A stretch of DNA of 14,445 nucleotides from Candidatus Bathyarchaeota archaeon B26-1 (GTDB taxonomy: Archaea > Thermoproteota > Bathyarchaeia > Bathyarchaeales > B26-1), in the NCBI GenBank assembly GCA_001593925.1, contig LUCD01000063.1:1-14445 (forward strand), in the 5' to 3' direction. The position numbers and the translations under genes were made by a program. Under the pieces are notes generated by a model. That model saw only the letters and a program-made list of their open reading frames with translations. It did not search any database and had not been told where the DNA came from. Positions 1 through 7,048 of the stretch are shown here, in pieces (position 1 is the stretch's first letter; each line of letters begins with the position of its first letter).

Positions 1-2132
1 TTGACCTTTACTCCCACGCTCATAGGGTCGCCGCCTTCAACTTGGAGGGGTTCCACCCCATCTATGAAGTGCGCCCCCTTATAGGGTTCCCAGACGGCTA
101 CGTTAACGCTCTCCTTAGCCTTCTCCCTAACGACGAGCACTGACGTCTTGTAGAGGTCGGCGAGCCTGTTCTCCTCCTTTATGGCGCGGACAGAGGGGCC
201 TTGGCCTAAGATCACCTCCCTTTCCGGGCCTCCAAGCATGGTCACCCTCAAGCCTACGCCTGAACCGTCTTTACATTTCCAGTCGCACGTCCAAGTCTCG
301 TTTGTAACAGCCGACCTCAAATTGTCGACTAAGCCATAGTCGCTGTCCCTATCCTCGAAGATCAAATCCTGCTCCTTCCTCGTGTCGCTGTACCTCGTAT
401 CGGGCCCTCTGAGCGTGCCGGGTTTAGGCTTCAACTTTAGTGAGCATAAGACTTCTTGATCCTCGTCTGCGCTTCCGTGGGCAACCCAGTCGTGGAGGCT
501 TCCGCCCTTAACCCTGAATATGTCGACTATGTAAGTGTCTTCCTCTGAGACGCCGATCATCAGGAGGAGCCTACGGTACATCTCCAAGTCCTCGATGATG
601 AGGTCGTAGCTCCTCTCGCCGCACGCCTCAACCACTTGGATATCAGGCTTACCCACATCGTAGAGGAGGAGACTTCCAAAGCTGTGCTTGTCGTTCCTCA
701 GGTGCTGGCACTTCTCGTCTATGAGGACAGTGTTATGCCCCAAAGTGCATGTAGCCCAAGCCCTCAAGACGGTATGTGTATAACCGATGTCGGGTAGCAG
801 CTCCTTGCCCTTAGCGAATATTATGATGTTGAGGTTGTCGGCGTGGCCGTGGCCGTCTAAGAAACAGAAGTGGAGGTGAGCCTGAATCTGGTTCGGTCCT
901 TTACCTCTCCCGAGGACGGCGTGGCCGTACCCGGGTAGGAGAGCCGGCTTGGCCTCCTCCGGAGGCTTCTCAGACGGCTCCAGTCCATACCGGCTCTTAG
1001 GCCATGCGTCGTGGACAGGCGCGAACGTTCCGTCGGGGTAGAGGAGCTTCCTGACAGCCGAGTTAGCTCTCTCTATGAAAGGTTTAACTTCGGAGGCTAA
1101 GTCGAGGTTCTTGTATGTTTTCTTATCGATCGGACTTACATATCCGGGCGGGTCTGAATATCCTTCGGCTACTGGTGGAACCCTCTCCAAGCCCTTCAGT
1201 AATTGCATGTGGTAGCCGGGGCTACCAAGCTCCAGCATTCCATCATAGAAGAACTTTTTGATGAAGAACCTTTTGAAGGAGTCTACGGCTTCGTGTACGT
1301 ACTCCGGCTCTTCGATCGCCCTCCCGATCACTATCATCCCGAAGATCGTGCGGTAGGGTAATGGGTCGTCGCCGTAAGTCTTAATGAACTCGACGCTCGC
1401 CCTGAAGAAGTCGTCCTCTATCTTCTTTCTCACGTCGTATCCGAGCTCCTCGCTCAGCTTGTCCAGCTCTTCACTCTCACGGATCATGTCGTAGGCTAGG
1501 GCGCAGTTAGTGGGCAGCTCCGCTATGTGCCACCTCTCCCACTTGCCGCTGTTGGAGGGGTACGGGGGAGGCCCAGTATAGAAGCGTTTCCACCCTGTCC
1601 TGTTCATAACGTCGTCGGAGTGGACGGGTATGTTGGGGTAGACCTCGGCGAACCTATTCAGAATCACGGCCGCTTTACGGGCGTACTTTCCATCTCCAGT
1701 AAGCTGGTAGAGGAGGCCGAGCTTGTACGCTCCATCGCTGAAGAACCACTTGATCCTGTGCCGGGCGGTGTCGGTGAAGAAGTACATGAAACCGTACTCG
1801 TCCAGGTAGTATCGGTATATTTGAACTTTGCCTAACGGGTTAACTACCTTGAGCTCCCTGTCCTCCGGATACTTCTCGTTTGGGAATCTCATTCCGCAGT
1901 ATCGGCACCTTATGTGCCATGGGTCGTCTATGCTCCAAACGGTTAGGGAAGTCTCTTGGGCTCCCCCGTGGCAGTTCGGGCATCCGCAGAGCTGGAAAGT
2001 CGCCTTATCTAGTATGAGGGAGACGATCTCCTCGTCGCTCATCTCCATGATCTTCTTTACATCTTTCACTAGCTTGTCCAGATCGACTGATGTTTTGTCA
2101 ACGGGCTTGAAGGGATGTTTAAAGACCTTCAA
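1..2132 (-). CDS. Heparinase II/III-family polysaccharide lyase with zinc ribbon, C-terminus cut by window edge
   Basis: Reverse-strand reading is open without a stop from a TTG at 2132-2130 to base 1 (710 codons and two bases). The start is chosen because GAGAGGG (2146-2140) lies 7 nt upstream and overlaps the TGA of the preceding nitrilase gene, implying coupled translation. Visible parts: a short N-terminus, then a zinc-ribbon-like set C49, C51, C54, C76 and C79; a helical (alpha/alpha-toroid) region with SPGYH (Y307, H308), the usual place of catalytic Tyr/His; and a beta-sandwich entry with HGHADNLN (H428, H430) and HNTV (H466), both hallmarks of heparinase II/III C-terminal domains. The family beta-eliminates uronic-acid glycans; the substrate cannot be read. 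There is no signal peptide or membrane segment and only two N-glycosylation sequons, so I infer a cytoplasmic enzyme acting on imported oligosaccharides. Confidence 0.82.
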   Translation of the reverse strand, partial: MKVFKHPFKPVDKTSVDLDKLVKDVKKIMEMSDEEIVSLILDKATFQLCGCPNCHGGAQETSLTVWSIDDPWHIRCRYCGMRFPNEKYPEDRELKVVNPLGKVQIYRYYLDEYGFMYFFTDTARHRIKWFFSDGAYKLGLLYQLTGDGKYARKAAVILNRFAEVYPNIPVHSDDVMNRTGWKRFYTGPPPYPSNSGKWERWHIAELPTNCALAYDMIRESEELDKLSEELGYDVRKKIEDDFFRASVEFIKTYGDDPLPYRTIFGMIVIGRAIEEPEYVHEAVDSFKRFFIKKFFYDGMLELGSPGYHMQLLKGLERVPPVAEGYSDPPGYVSPIDKKTYKNLDLASEVKPFIERANSAVRKLLYPDGTFAPVHDAWPKSRYGLEPSEKPPEEAKPALLPGYGHAVLGRGKGPNQIQAHLHFCFLDGHGHADNLNIIIFAKGKELLPDIGYTHTVLRAWATCTLGHNTVLIDEKCQHLRNDKHSFGSLLLYDVGKPDIQVVEACGERSYDLIIEDLEMYRRLLLMIGVSEEDTYIVDIFRVKGGSLHDWVAHGSADEDQEVLCSLKLKPKPGTLRGPDTRYSDTRKEQDLIFEDRDSDYGLVDNLRSAVTNETWTCDWKCKDGSGVGLRVTMLGGPEREVILGQGPSVRAIKEENRLADLYKTSVLVVREKAKESVNVAVWEPYKGAHFIDGVEPLQVEGGDPMSVGVKV

Positions 2133-2144
2133 AAAAGGACCCTC

Positions 2145-3293
2145 TCAAACATTCTTGGGCTTAACTATATCCTTATAGACTTCGGGTCTCCTCTCAGCCA
2201 TTATCCTGTACTTCGCGTCGTTTATTCCCGGAGCTCCGTAACCTGTTACCAGCCTCTTCTCCTCTAGGTCTATGATCGTGGAGGTTACGCCCGGCCTCCT
2301 CCCCGCGTCAGCCATTATGAGGCCGGTTGGGGCTATTATACATGATCTTCCGAAGCCTCCGCCATGTCCCCTATCGATCATCCTCCCAAAGCTGCAGGGG
2401 ACTATGTAAACGCAGTTCATCAGGGCTAAGGCTTGGCATCTAAGCATCATGTTCATCTCGCTGACCGTTACGTCGCCCGTCCCGTGTGGGAAGAAGATTA
2501 TTTCAGCCCCGTTTATGGTTAGGGCTCTGACAACCTCCTGGGCTATCATGTCGTAGCAGATCATTATCCCAACCTTGCCGAAGTCCGTCTCGAAGACGGG
2601 GAAGGAGTCTCCTAGGTCTGTGGTTGGCCTGCCCTCAGCAACCCCGGGCTGGTGAACCTTGCGGTACTTCCCGACGAGGTTCCCATCCCTATCTATGAGG
2701 ACCCCTGTGGAGTACCTCTTAGCTCCGTCCCTCTCAGGAATCTGTGCCACCACGTACATCCTATACTTCTTAGCCTTCTCGGCCAACATGTTGAAGTACG
2801 GGCCCGGAATAGTCTGGAATTCCCTGACTATCGCCTCGGTTATCCCCGTTATGTCCGGCTTCATCTCTCCGACTTCGTCGAAGAGCTCCCCTATGTAGTT
2901 TAGGTACTCCTCTTCTAGGGGTTTACCTCCCTCTATCGGGGCGTAGTACTTCTCCCACTCCCACCTCATGAGGGGCTGAACCACGCCGACCCTTATCCTC
3001 CTCTTAGCGTATCTGGGCTTGTACTCGATTGTCCTCTCTTCCTCCGGCAGTGCTTTCCCGTCGATATCCCTCAACCCTTCACCTATCCTTATCGTGTAGG
3101 TGGTTCCCATCTTCAGCTTCAGCCCGCTCAACGTCACGATCTTCCCGACAGCCAGCACCTTGAGCGCCTCGACATCCTCTGGAAGTATCTCGAAGTTCTG
3201 GGGAAGACGGGCTTTCTCGACGTTGAGGTCCCTTGTGAAGCTTATGGTGACCCTCTCGAGGTCCCCGCTCACACTTAAAACCCTAAACTCCAT
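2145..3293 (-). CDS. Ig-like domain fused to a nitrilase-superfamily carbon-nitrogen hydrolase
   Basis: This 382-residue protein has two parts. Residues 1 to about 92 resemble a bacterial Ig-like (SbsA/Big_5-type) beta domain: the VTISFTRDLN strand, then YTIRIGEGLRDIDGKAL. Residues about 99-382 are a nitrilase-superfamily alpha-beta-beta-alpha domain (amidase/N-carbamoylase type) that hydrolyses a C-N bond of a small amide. The expected triad is present: E153 (GITEAI), K212 (GKYRKVH) and C246 (MICYDM). The start is ATG with GGGAGG (3306-3301) seven nt upstream. A TATA element near 3333-3338 fits a leader of about 15 nt. It is the first gene of a leftward operon with the heparinase-like gene (12-nt gap). 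The Ig-like domain is unusual on a nitrilase and there is no signal peptide. The substrate is unknown. Confidence 0.88.
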   Translation of the reverse strand: MEFRVLSVSGDLERVTISFTRDLNVEKARLPQNFEILPEDVEALKVLAVGKIVTLSGLKLKMGTTYTIRIGEGLRDIDGKALPEEERTIEYKPRYAKRRIRVGVVQPLMRWEWEKYYAPIEGGKPLEEEYLNYIGELFDEVGEMKPDITGITEAIVREFQTIPGPYFNMLAEKAKKYRMYVVAQIPERDGAKRYSTGVLIDRDGNLVGKYRKVHQPGVAEGRPTTDLGDSFPVFETDFGKVGIMICYDMIAQEVVRALTINGAEIIFFPHGTGDVTVSEMNMMLRCQALALMNCVYIVPCSFGRMIDRGHGGGFGRSCIIAPTGLIMADAGRRPGVTSTIIDLEEKRLVTGYGAPGINDAKYRIMAERRPEVYKDIVKPKNV

Positions 3294-3332
3294 CCCTTTA
3301 CCTCCCGAGCTACACTGGCATAGGGGGAGCCA

Positions 3333-3338
3333 TTTAAA
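3333..3338 (-). promoter_or_regulatory. TATA element for the nitrilase-heparinase operon
   Basis: On the reverse strand an A-rich stretch and GC precede TTTAAA, giving a BRE/TATA-like arrangement. It lies about 40 nt before the nitrilase ATG, so transcription would start near 3310 and leave a leader just long enough for the Shine-Dalgarno motif. Inferred from position and sequence only. Confidence 0.5.
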
Positions 3339-3389
3339 GCTTTTTTGATTCCCCTCTTTTAGCGGCTGAATTCGAATCGATCAGGAAAT

Positions 3390-3397
3390 CTTATTTA
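3390..3397 (+). promoter_or_regulatory. TATA-like element for the D-aminopeptidase operon
   Basis: CTTATTTA, preceded by purine-rich GGAAAT, lies about 33-40 nt before the TTG start at 3430. This places the probable transcription start near 3418-3422 with a very short leader holding GGGTGG. It shares the 136-bp divergent gap with the leftward nitrilase promoter, so a single regulator could act on both units. Confidence 0.45.
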
Positions 3398-3429
3398 GGG
3401 TAGTGTTGTAATCGGAGTCGGGTGGTCGG

Positions 3430-4242
3430 TTGAAGGTTTACATCTCCGTAGATGGAGAGGGCATAAGCGGCTTCGTTCAGGGACAGCCGGATTCGCAAGA
3501 AGACATAATGATGGCTCGCAGGTTCACGACGAAGGACGTCAACGCAGCTATAGAAGGAGCCTTAGAAGCCGGGGCGGACGAGATCGTTGTAAGCGACTCC
3601 CACGGGTCTTGTAGAAACTTCCTGATAGAGGAGTTGAGGGAGGAAGCCGAGGTTATCTCTGGGAGGCCTAGGCAACTCCTGCAGATGGAGGGGATCGATG
3701 AGAGCTTCGACGCGGTCTTCTTCATAGGGTACCACTCAAAGAAGGGGACCCTTAGAGGGGTCTGGGACCACACGATCACGAGCATACTGATGGACGTGAG
3801 GGTGAACGGAATCTCCCTAGGCGAGACGGGGATAAACGCTGGGATAGCTGGACACTTCGGGGTTCCAGTCGTCCTCGTAACTGGGGATGACGCCCTTGCG
3901 AGGGAAGCTAAGGCGCTCTTAGGCAACGTGGAGACCGTTATAGTTAAGGAGGGGATCAGCAGGTACGCAGCTAAACTAGTCCACCCGGCTAAGGCCAGAG
4001 CGATGATCAAGAAGGCCGCCGAGAAGTCTCTGAGAAACCTGTCGTCTTACAAGCCTCTAAGGTTTGAGACGCCCATGACCCTCGAAGTTTCGTTCTGGAT
4101 GTCCTCCATGGCCGATAGGGTTCAGGTTGTACCCGGGTTCGAGAGGGTTGACGGCCTCACGGTCAGGTTTAAGGCTGAAGATTTTTTGACGATCTTCCGG
4201 GGTATAATGGCCGCTTACTACATCGCCGGAACCATAAGGTGA
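3430..4242 (+). CDS. dppA: M55-family D-aminopeptidase (DppA-like)
   Basis: This 270-residue protein has the length and motifs of the M55 zinc D-aminopeptidase family, whose Bacillus DppA releases D-Ala from short D-Ala peptides. The expected metal and catalytic residues are visible: D8 and E10 (SVDGEGISG), H58 (VSDSHG), H102 (GYHSKKGT), H114 (WDHT) and E132 (GETGINAG). It lacks a signal peptide and is presumably a cytoplasmic ring-shaped oligomer, as in the family. The TTG start is supported by GGGTGG about 6 nt upstream and by the immediate match of MKVYISVDGE to the family N-terminus. The amidohydrolase gene follows after 9 nt, so the two are probably co-transcribed. The family is clear; true D-specificity is inferred. 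Confidence 0.9.
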   Translation: MKVYISVDGEGISGFVQGQPDSQEDIMMARRFTTKDVNAAIEGALEAGADEIVVSDSHGSCRNFLIEELREEAEVISGRPRQLLQMEGIDESFDAVFFIGYHSKKGTLRGVWDHTITSILMDVRVNGISLGETGINAGIAGHFGVPVVLVTGDDALAREAKALLGNVETVIVKEGISRYAAKLVHPAKARAMIKKAAEKSLRNLSSYKPLRFETPMTLEVSFWMSSMADRVQVVPGFERVDGLTVRFKAEDFLTIFRGIMAAYYIAGTIR

Positions 4243-4251
4243 AGGGAAACC

Positions 4252-5856
4252 TTGAAAAATCTGAGGTTCATAGACTCCAACTGCTTCATCGGGAGCGGAG
4301 ACACGTCCTTCCCTGGACAATGCCACACGCCAAAAGAACTCCTCAGAGAGATGGACTACTACGGGATCGATGTGGCCCTCGTCTCCCACATACTCGCCAA
4401 GGACGGGAACTCGGAGTTCTGGAACAGGGTTCTCATGAAGGAGATTAAACCCTACTATCCTAGGCTTGTTCCGTGCCCAATCCTCGTTCCACACCACGCG
4501 GACGAGATGGATGAGCCTTCTAGGCTTATCCCTAGGCTCATAAAGGAGGGTGTGAGGGCCGTCAGGATATGTCCGGGAAGCCGGTTAGGCTTCAGCATGG
4601 CTGAATGGTTTATGGGCGATCTGTTACGAACCTTGGAGGAGTACCGTCTACCAACGCTTCTGAGTGTAGGGTTGAGCCCGAGAGTAACGTGGGAGGAGAT
4701 AGATAGCGTCTGCAGTAGGCATCCGGGCCTCCCCTTGATCCTAACAGACGTTCCATGGATCATAGATAGGCTTCTCTTCGCCTTGATGAAGCGGTACAGA
4801 AACCTCTACATCGAAACTTCATATTATCAGGTTCACAGGGCGCCGGAGAACATCTCGAGGCGTTTCGGGGCGGAGAGGCTGATCTTCGGGACGGGTATGC
4901 CGTGGAAGAGTCCAGGGGCGGCCGTTCTGATGGTGACCCATTCCATGCTCAGTCTTAGGGAGAAGCAGCTCATAGCTGGCGGGAACATTGAGCGGTTGAT
5001 GGGAGGCGTCAAGGCGTGTGAGAAGCCGAGTCTGCCGCCTACCCGGCGTTGGGAGATTAGGGAGGCCGTGGACAGGTGGATGGACGAGTTCATCCTAGAC
5101 TTTCATGTCCACCTGTATCCTTTCGGGACACCCGTCCCCAGAGGCTCGGCTGAAGGTATAATCGAGACTTTCGATCTGATAGGCGTAGACAAGGCGTGCA
5201 TCTTCGGGCCTTTAGGTGACTGCAGATGGGTCAACGACCACGTCTATGAGGCTCAGAGAAGGTTTCCAGACCGCCTCATAGCCTTCTGCTCCGTGAACCC
5301 GAACTACCCAGAGGTTCTGGAGAGCGAACTTAAAAGGTGCATGGAAGGGCTTAAGATGAAGGGCGTCAAGATTCATCCCAGCGCCCATGGATATCCGCCT
5401 CAAGGCCCAAATTACGAGCCTCTGTGGGAACACGCTGAGAGGCTTGGATACCCTGTGATCACGGATGCTGGAGAACACTTGAGATACGGAAAACCGTCAC
5501 AGTTCGAGGAGGTTCTGAAGGAGCATCCGGAACTGAAGCTGGTCATGGCCCACGTTGGGAGACACTACCCGAGCGCCGACGAGTACACGAGGGTTGCGAA
5601 GAAGTACCCCAACGTCTACGTTGAGATCACCTTCAGCAGCGTCACCTACGGCATCATAGAGTACCTCGTCAAAATATTCGACGATGAAAGGATACTTTAC
5701 GGTTCGGATATGCCTTGGCGCGACCCGAGGCCTCAGCTCGGCTGGGTTCTATACGCCAAGATCAACGAGGAGTCTAAGAGGAAGATTCTAGGATTGAACG
5801 CTGCGAGGCTGCTCGGGATCGAGCCGAGGAAGGAGGCGAGGAGAACCCCGATGTAG
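4252..5856 (+). CDS. Tandem amidohydrolase-2 (TIM-barrel) protein with a degenerate N-terminal half
   Basis: Two amidohydrolase_2-like barrels are joined in 534 residues; single-domain relatives are roughly half this length. The C-terminal barrel (about 280-525) keeps most metal-site motifs: DFHVH (H285, H287), KIHP (K373, H375), AHVG (H434) and YGSDMPW (D486). At the place of the usual mid-barrel histidine (normally PVxxH.G) it has PVITDAGEH, so D405, or H409 nearby, may substitute. The N-terminal barrel (about 4-252) follows the same layout but has lost the ligands: DSN instead of DxHxH (residues 8-10), TDVPW (165-169) and FGTGMPW (G215 where Asp is expected). Family members hydrolyse or decarboxylate cyclic and carboxylated substrates. 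The TTG start follows dppA by 9 nt, with GAAGGG just upstream. I infer one active and one structural or regulatory domain; the substrate is unknown. Confidence 0.85.
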   Translation: MKNLRFIDSNCFIGSGDTSFPGQCHTPKELLREMDYYGIDVALVSHILAKDGNSEFWNRVLMKEIKPYYPRLVPCPILVPHHADEMDEPSRLIPRLIKEGVRAVRICPGSRLGFSMAEWFMGDLLRTLEEYRLPTLLSVGLSPRVTWEEIDSVCSRHPGLPLILTDVPWIIDRLLFALMKRYRNLYIETSYYQVHRAPENISRRFGAERLIFGTGMPWKSPGAAVLMVTHSMLSLREKQLIAGGNIERLMGGVKACEKPSLPPTRRWEIREAVDRWMDEFILDFHVHLYPFGTPVPRGSAEGIIETFDLIGVDKACIFGPLGDCRWVNDHVYEAQRRFPDRLIAFCSVNPNYPEVLESELKRCMEGLKMKGVKIHPSAHGYPPQGPNYEPLWEHAERLGYPVITDAGEHLRYGKPSQFEEVLKEHPELKLVMAHVGRHYPSADEYTRVAKKYPNVYVEITFSSVTYGIIEYLVKIFDDERILYGSDMPWRDPRPQLGWVLYAKINEESKRKILGLNAARLLGIEPRKEARRTPM

Positions 5857-5902
5857 GACTCGACATGGCTCATGGGATGCCAAAAATGTTGCAAGGAAGG
5901 TT

Positions 5903-6877
5903 TTAGAGTGGCAGCCAGGTGCCTATGCCCTTCCTCTTGGCCCGCTCGTAGATTACGGATGCTGTAGCCACGTCTTCTATTGCTAAACCGAGGTTCATCG
6001 ACATTATGCGTTCTTTCTCGTTCTCTCTTCCAGGTTTAGCCCCGGTAACGATCTCCCCGAGGTCCGCGTAGACCTCAGGTATCTCCTTGAAGTATCCGAT
6101 GCTCCTGTAGTAGATGAGCTGGTTCTTGTCGTCGGTGCAGAACTTGTCCATCGAGTACATAGCCTCAGGCTTCCAGTACGTGTCGAAGTCGAGGGGACAC
6201 GCGAAGCCTCCGTCCTTGAACCATGAGGCCTCTATTACGGCCAGTGGTTGTTTACGGATCGGTGTAGCCGTCACTACTATGTCGCATCCCTCAACGGCTC
6301 CCTTAGGCGACTCGGCGGGAACTACCTTCACCCCATACTTCCCGGTCATATCTTCAACGTAACGTTCAAGTTTCGCCCTGTTTATGTCGTATGCTCTGAC
6401 CTCCTCAATGTTGAAGACCGTTAGAATAGCCTCAAGGTTACTCCTACCCTGAACCCCGCAGCCTATAACCCCGAAGACCCTGGAGTCCTCTCTGGCCAGA
6501 TATTTAGCCGCCACGGCGGTCGCCGCTCCCGTCCTCTTGGCGGTGATCCAGGTGCAGTCCATGACGCTTATTGGGAAGCCCGTCTTTGGGTCGTTCAGAA
6601 TTATGAGACCTGATATGTACGGGAGGCCGAGCTTAAAGTTCTCTGGAAAGCCGGCTATCCACTTGATGCCTACGGCTTTCATTTTGGGTATGTACGCCAA
6701 CATAGCGTGCATCATGGCGTCTTTCCCGGGGTGGACGCCGGGCTTCGGAGGCATCTCGACGCGGCCTAAACCCTTCTCGCGGAATGCCTCCTCAACGATC
6801 TTTACGACTTCACCCGCGTCCAAACCTACCTCTTCAACGTCTTTACGGGAGAGGTAGAGAATCTCGTTCTTCTGCAA
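5903..6877 (-). CDS. Ornithine cyclodeaminase / mu-crystallin family NAD(P)-dependent protein
   Basis: The family covers ornithine cyclodeaminase, archaeal alanine dehydrogenase and imine reductases. Signatures seen: GIKWIAGFP, the AKRTGAATAVAAKYLA helix, the Rossmann motif GVIGCGVQGR, and the C-terminal NLGLAIEDVATA. The frame stays open up to a TTG at 6922, but I place the start at TTG 6877 (324 residues): GGAGGGG lies six nt upstream (6890-6884), homologues begin about there, and a TATA-like element at 6928-6920 would overlap the longer version. The classical OCD segment after the Rossmann fold is replaced by a diverged stretch (PLDFDTYWKPEAM), so the substrate cannot be assigned. Reduction or oxidative deamination of a small amino acid is the broad expectation. 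It is convergent to the amidohydrolase (46-nt gap) and divergent from the second heparinase-like gene. Confidence 0.85.
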   Translation of the reverse strand: MQKNEILYLSRKDVEEVGLDAGEVVKIVEEAFREKGLGRVEMPPKPGVHPGKDAMMHAMLAYIPKMKAVGIKWIAGFPENFKLGLPYISGLIILNDPKTGFPISVMDCTWITAKRTGAATAVAAKYLAREDSRVFGVIGCGVQGRSNLEAILTVFNIEEVRAYDINRAKLERYVEDMTGKYGVKVVPAESPKGAVEGCDIVVTATPIRKQPLAVIEASWFKDGGFACPLDFDTYWKPEAMYSMDKFCTDDKNQLIYYRSIGYFKEIPEVYADLGEIVTGAKPGRENEKERIMSMNLGLAIEDVATASVIYERAKRKGIGTWLPL

Positions 6878-6919
6878 CGTTTTCCCCTCCGTTAAATCTT
6901 TTAAAGAGTCTCCAGAAAC

Positions 6920-6928
6920 CAATAAAAG
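6920..6928 (-). promoter_or_regulatory. TATA-like element for the OCD-family gene
   Basis: On the reverse strand CTTTTATTG lies about 45 nt before the TTG at 6877. This puts transcription start near 6897 and leaves a short leader with GGAGGGG. It supports the shorter start codon. A second T/A-rich stretch (6899-6906) lies closer and could serve instead. Confidence 0.4.
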
Positions 6929-6979
6929 ATTTGTGGAGAAGAGCCTCGTTCATTCGGAGAAATCAGAGGGTCGCATAAA

Positions 6980-6988
6980 CTTTTTATT
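6980..6988 (+). promoter_or_regulatory. TATA-like element for the second heparinase-like gene
   Basis: CTTTTTATT precedes a likely start near 7010. The transcript would carry GGAGG at 7021-7025, which is 23 nt before the first usable start (TTG 7049), longer than the usual 5-10 nt. Confidence 0.35.
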
Positions 6989-7048
6989 CTCCCGCCTTTT
7001 AGTGGAGACTGCTAAGAACTGGAGGCGACCAAGGTTCTTAAGAAAACC

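Noticed and set aside
1527..2178. Two plus-strand frames of about 100 codons
   Set aside because: They lie antisense to the continuous heparinase-like frame, whose motifs are convincing; no initiation signals.
3369..3382. ATTCGAATC resembling a tRNA T-loop
   Set aside because: No acceptor, D-arm or anticodon stem can be built around it on either strand; it lies in a promoter gap.
4057..4497. A 146-codon minus-strand frame spanning the dppA-amidohydrolase junction
   Set aside because: Antisense to two well-supported genes; the peptide has no family features.
5857..5902. Convergent gap between the amidohydrolase and OCD-family genes
   Set aside because: Only 46 bases with no clear hairpin or long T-tract; nothing to annotate.
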